The notes under the pieces were generated by a model. It did not search any database. It was not told the DNA's origin and worked only from the letters and a program-made list of their open reading frames with translations. From positions 1 to 19,047 of the forward strand of contig DATCKN010000042.1 in the NCBI GenBank assembly GCA_036562185.1: a stretch of 19,047 nt of DNA. Direction: 5' to 3'. The DNA comes from Thermoclostridium sp036562185. GTDB taxonomy: Bacteria > Bacillota > Clostridia > DSM-8532. Made by a program: the position numbers and the translations under genes. Positions 16,973-19,047 of the stretch are shown here, piece after piece (position 1 is the stretch's first letter; each line of letters starts with the position of its first letter).

Positions 16973-17752
16973 ATGAAGGATATAATAACAGCCGGCTTTT
17001 GTGAAACAGGCCTGAAACGGGAAAAGAACCAGGATTCATACTTGATACGTACAGGTTGCTCGGAGACGGGAATAACCGGTTTATTTCTTGTCGCTGACGG
17101 CATTGGAGGCCTTGAGTTCGGGGAAGAAGCAAGCAGGAAAGTGGCTGATTCCCTTGATTACTGGTGGCATAATACCATGCCCGAAAAACTTAAGGATGCG
17201 GGCAGAAACGGCACTTCTCTTATGAAGGATATCTCGCAGGAATTTTTGTTTATTGTGAAAACCTTGCATAACGAGATGAAACTTCGGTCCGAAAGAGCCA
17301 GGATTCAGTCGGGCACAACACTGTCGCTGCTGTTTATCGCCAATGCGGAATATTGCATTGTCCATATCGGGGACAGCAGGATATATAAATCCGGGTTTTT
17401 TTCTTTCAAGCTGTTGACAACCGACCATAATCTTTCAACCGAGAAATACATAACCGGCAAGATTAATAAACACCAATGGATGAATTATAAGGATAAAAAT
17501 CCGTTACTCCAGTGCATAGGTGCCGGTGATGCAGTCAGTCCCCAGGTTATTACCGGGAAGACCCGTAAAGGAGACAAGTTCTTTTTATGCAGTGACGGAG
17601 TGTATAAGTTTATTGACGAAAAGACGCTTGCCCGGCTTATAAAGAATACAGGGACCGAAAAAATAAAGGAAACGCTTGAGGAAATAAGAAGAATAGTATA
17701 TGGCAACGGAGCGACAGACAACTTAACAGGAATCATGGTGTGTTGCATATAG
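16973..17752 (+). CDS. PP2C-family Ser/Thr protein phosphatase
   Basis: A 259-residue soluble metal-dependent phosphatase. The PP2C motifs are in order: KREKNQD (D21), VADGIGG (D42, G43), SGTT (113-116), HIGDSRIY (D134), FLCSDG (D208) and ATDN (D249). Length and motifs match the bacterial Stp/PrpC type, which removes phosphate from Ser/Thr of proteins phosphorylated by Hanks-type kinases. No membrane segment is seen. It lies 14 bp after the FHA gene with a GAAGGT box before the ATG, so the two are co-expressed, and the FHA protein or its partners are likely substrates. No kinase gene is in the window. It is probably the last gene of the Tad transcript, followed by 130 bp without a gene. Confidence 0.95.
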   Translation: MKDIITAGFCETGLKREKNQDSYLIRTGCSETGITGLFLVADGIGGLEFGEEASRKVADSLDYWWHNTMPEKLKDAGRNGTSLMKDISQEFLFIVKTLHNEMKLRSERARIQSGTTLSLLFIANAEYCIVHIGDSRIYKSGFFSFKLLTTDHNLSTEKYITGKINKHQWMNYKDKNPLLQCIGAGDAVSPQVITGKTRKGDKFFLCSDGVYKFIDEKTLARLIKNTGTEKIKETLEEIRRIVYGNGATDNLTGIMVCCI

Positions 17753-17803
17753 CCGGGAAAAGGCAGCCTTCATCTTCATTTCCGAAACGGCCTTTTCCCC
17801 CGG
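17753..17803 (+). terminator. Hairpin after the PP2C gene (candidate terminator)
   Basis: CCGGGAAAAGGC (17753-17764) pairs with GCCTTTTCCCCCGG (17790-17803) with two extra C residues bulged and a 25-base loop. It begins directly after the stop codon. No T-run follows, so it is not a classical intrinsic terminator; it could stabilise the 3' end or mark transcript processing. Confidence 0.3.
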
Positions 17804-17882
17804 TTGCGCAGCCTAAGGTTCCGGCAGGAATACTGTTGCAACCTGCTTATATTTAAACTTACAGAAACAGGAGAATGTACCG

Positions 17883-18662
17883 TTGAAAAAACAATCAATT
17901 GGATTCTTGATAGCAATTATTGTAATTATTTGTATTTACCTGTTAATCTCAAACATAGCTTTTGTTAAATACCTGTCGGATCCCATGGAAGCTGCAAAGA
18001 GAAGCCTTAAATATTTCAAAGAAGCGGATGCACTGAATATTAATTCAAAAATAGTATTCAACCTGAATAACGATTATGCCGAACAGGTAGTTTTGCTAAA
18101 TGCAGTGATCCATAAGGGTAACCGGAATGAATGGTTTGAGGCAACTCTTGCAGATTCAGCCGGCATTATGCCCGGGATAAAAATTGAATATACAGGCGGA
18201 ACACTCAACCTTGAAATCCCTGGTATTGCATCAGAAAGCATAAATATCGGAGAAGGAATCAATCAGCCCGAATCGGATAATACAGCCTTTGATGAGGGGT
18301 TTATTGCATTAATTGAAAAATTGGCGGATGAAGGCAAAATTCATGCATCCATTACTTCTTCAGATGTCCTGATTGACAAGCCGGATAAAAGAGACAGAAA
18401 AGAATGGGTTATTATGATTCAGCTGGATATGTCAATGTATGATCTGCTGAGTAAAGCCCCCGATCTTTCTATTGCCGGAGAGGCTTTAAATGAAAGCCTT
18501 ATACCGCTAAATTCAGCTTTTGATATTGATCGGATGAAAAATACAAACATACAGGTAACATTAATTTCAACAACGGATATGCAGCCAAGGTTGTTCGAGA
18601 TGGCAATACTGGATGAATCAGGGGAGAACGTAATGCTTTTTTCCGGCGAAATTACATATTAG
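17883..18662 (+). CDS. Membrane-anchored protein of unknown function
   Basis: I do not recognise this 259-residue protein. It has a short basic start (MKKQS) and one hydrophobic helix (about 6-28) without a lipobox cysteine or clear cleavage site, so it is probably a signal-anchored protein with its body outside the membrane. The body alternates strands and turns (KIVFNLNNDYAEQVVLLNAV, IQVTLISTTDMQPRLFEMAI) with repeated hydrophobic/polar alternation, suggesting a beta-rich fold. The start is TTG at 17883, supported by AGGAGA (17869-17874) eight bases upstream. It is separated from the PP2C gene by 130 bp and from the following TPR gene by 120 bp, so its link to the Tad system is only by position. 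Confidence 0.75.
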   Translation: MKKQSIGFLIAIIVIICIYLLISNIAFVKYLSDPMEAAKRSLKYFKEADALNINSKIVFNLNNDYAEQVVLLNAVIHKGNRNEWFEATLADSAGIMPGIKIEYTGGTLNLEIPGIASESINIGEGINQPESDNTAFDEGFIALIEKLADEGKIHASITSSDVLIDKPDKRDRKEWVIMIQLDMSMYDLLSKAPDLSIAGEALNESLIPLNSAFDIDRMKNTNIQVTLISTTDMQPRLFEMAILDESGENVMLFSGEITY

Positions 18663-18782
18663 CCGGTAAACTTGCCATTGCCTGTTGCTTTTTTTGCCCG
18701 CTCCCGCGTTATCGCGGCAGTATAAAGAAATTGGAATTTAGCACGATGCGGCAATGCTCATGTAACATATTGGAGGTACATC

Positions 18783-19047
18783 ATGAAAAATAAAAAAGTA
18801 TATATTATCTCAGGGACTGCCGTACTTATCTGCATCATAGCATTAGTTGCGGTATTTACAGGCAGCGGGTCGGTATCTGCCCGGGTAAAAAAACAGATAG
18901 ATTTAGGTACCAAGTACCTGCTTGAAGGGAACTACCAGGAAGCTGTTTTGGCATTTGAAAAAGTAATCAGGATTGATCCTAAAAATGTTGATGCAAGGCT
19001 TGGCCTCGCAGAAGCATACATAGCCCTGGACAGGACAGAGGATGCAA
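18783..19047 (+). CDS. Membrane-anchored TPR protein (3' partial)
   Basis: Eighty-eight codons are visible before the window ends. A basic start (MKNKKVY) and a hydrophobic helix (about 7-26) indicate a signal anchor or signal peptide, followed by a TPR pair beginning LGTKYLLEGNYQEAVLAFEK. The typical NYQEAVLAFEKVIRIDP and ARLGLAEAYIAL patterns are present. TPR repeats mediate protein contacts; in Tad loci TPR proteins (TadD-like) help assembly, but the class is far too common to assign that role here. GGAGG (18772-18776) lies six bases before the ATG. It lies outside the compact operon and shares the signal-anchor layout of its upstream neighbour. Confidence 0.8.
   Translation, partial: MKNKKVYIISGTAVLICIIALVAVFTGSGSVSARVKKQIDLGTKYLLEGNYQEAVLAFEKVIRIDPKNVDARLGLAEAYIALDRTEDA

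Noticed and set aside
17835..17842. GTTGCAAC palindrome and the GCAGG/CCTGC arms around it
   Set aside because: The arms are short and no T-run or linked regulator is evident, so chance is sufficient.
18704..18717. CCGCG-TTAT-CGCGG hairpin as a terminator
   Set aside because: The stem is only 5 bp and no T-run follows; the nearby T7 run at 18689-18695 lies before it, not after.
1..19047. CRISPR arrays, tRNA or rRNA genes, insertion sequences, phage genes
   Set aside because: I saw no regularly spaced repeats, no tRNA-like cloverleaf, and no transposase or integrase motifs.

Overview
The window looks like a low-to-moderate GC, Gram-positive Clostridia-type (Bacillota) chromosome. The grounds are strong AGGAGG-like ribosome binding sites, some GTG and TTG starts, a YesM/YesN-type two-component pair, and a Tad (type IVc) pilus locus without an outer-membrane secretin, as expected in a one-membrane cell. 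All supported genes lie on the + strand.

Left part (1-2779): the 3' end of a YesM-type histidine kinase, a YesN-type response regulator whose C-terminal AraC helix-turn-helix domain is cut short, and an aldo/keto reductase, closed by a good intrinsic terminator at 2736-2779. This resembles a sugar-responsive accessory cluster and seems unrelated to what follows.

Main part (2926-17752): a very good sigma-A promoter (TTGACA, 17 bp, TACAAT) drives a protein that joins an N-terminal ribbon-helix-helix DNA-binding domain to a C-terminal FHA domain. A compact Tad run follows: TadV-type prepilin peptidase, TadZ/CpaE-like ATPase, TadA/CpaF motor ATPase, TadB, TadC with a large extracytoplasmic Ig-like insertion, a small Flp-like pilin, a TadE-like pseudopilin, a 1219-residue DUF5702-like surface protein, a second TadE-like protein, a second A24 prepilin peptidase, a membrane-anchored DUF6382-FHA protein, and a PP2C phosphatase. 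Most genes are 2 to 30 bp apart, so this is probably one or a few transcripts.

Right part (17753-19047): a membrane-anchored protein of unknown function and the start of a membrane-anchored TPR protein that runs off the window.

The most interesting theme is that the Tad machine is bracketed by two FHA-domain proteins (one a putative DNA binder, one in the membrane) plus a PP2C phosphatase, with no Ser/Thr kinase in view. The membrane FHA protein carries two DKTEVL repeats just before its FHA domain, a possible pThr switch. This suggests a pilus controlled by threonine phosphorylation at both the transcriptional and the assembly level; that is inference. Other points are the Ig-like insertion in TadC, the missing pilin Glu5 in the Flp-like pilin, and two distinct prepilin peptidases in one locus.
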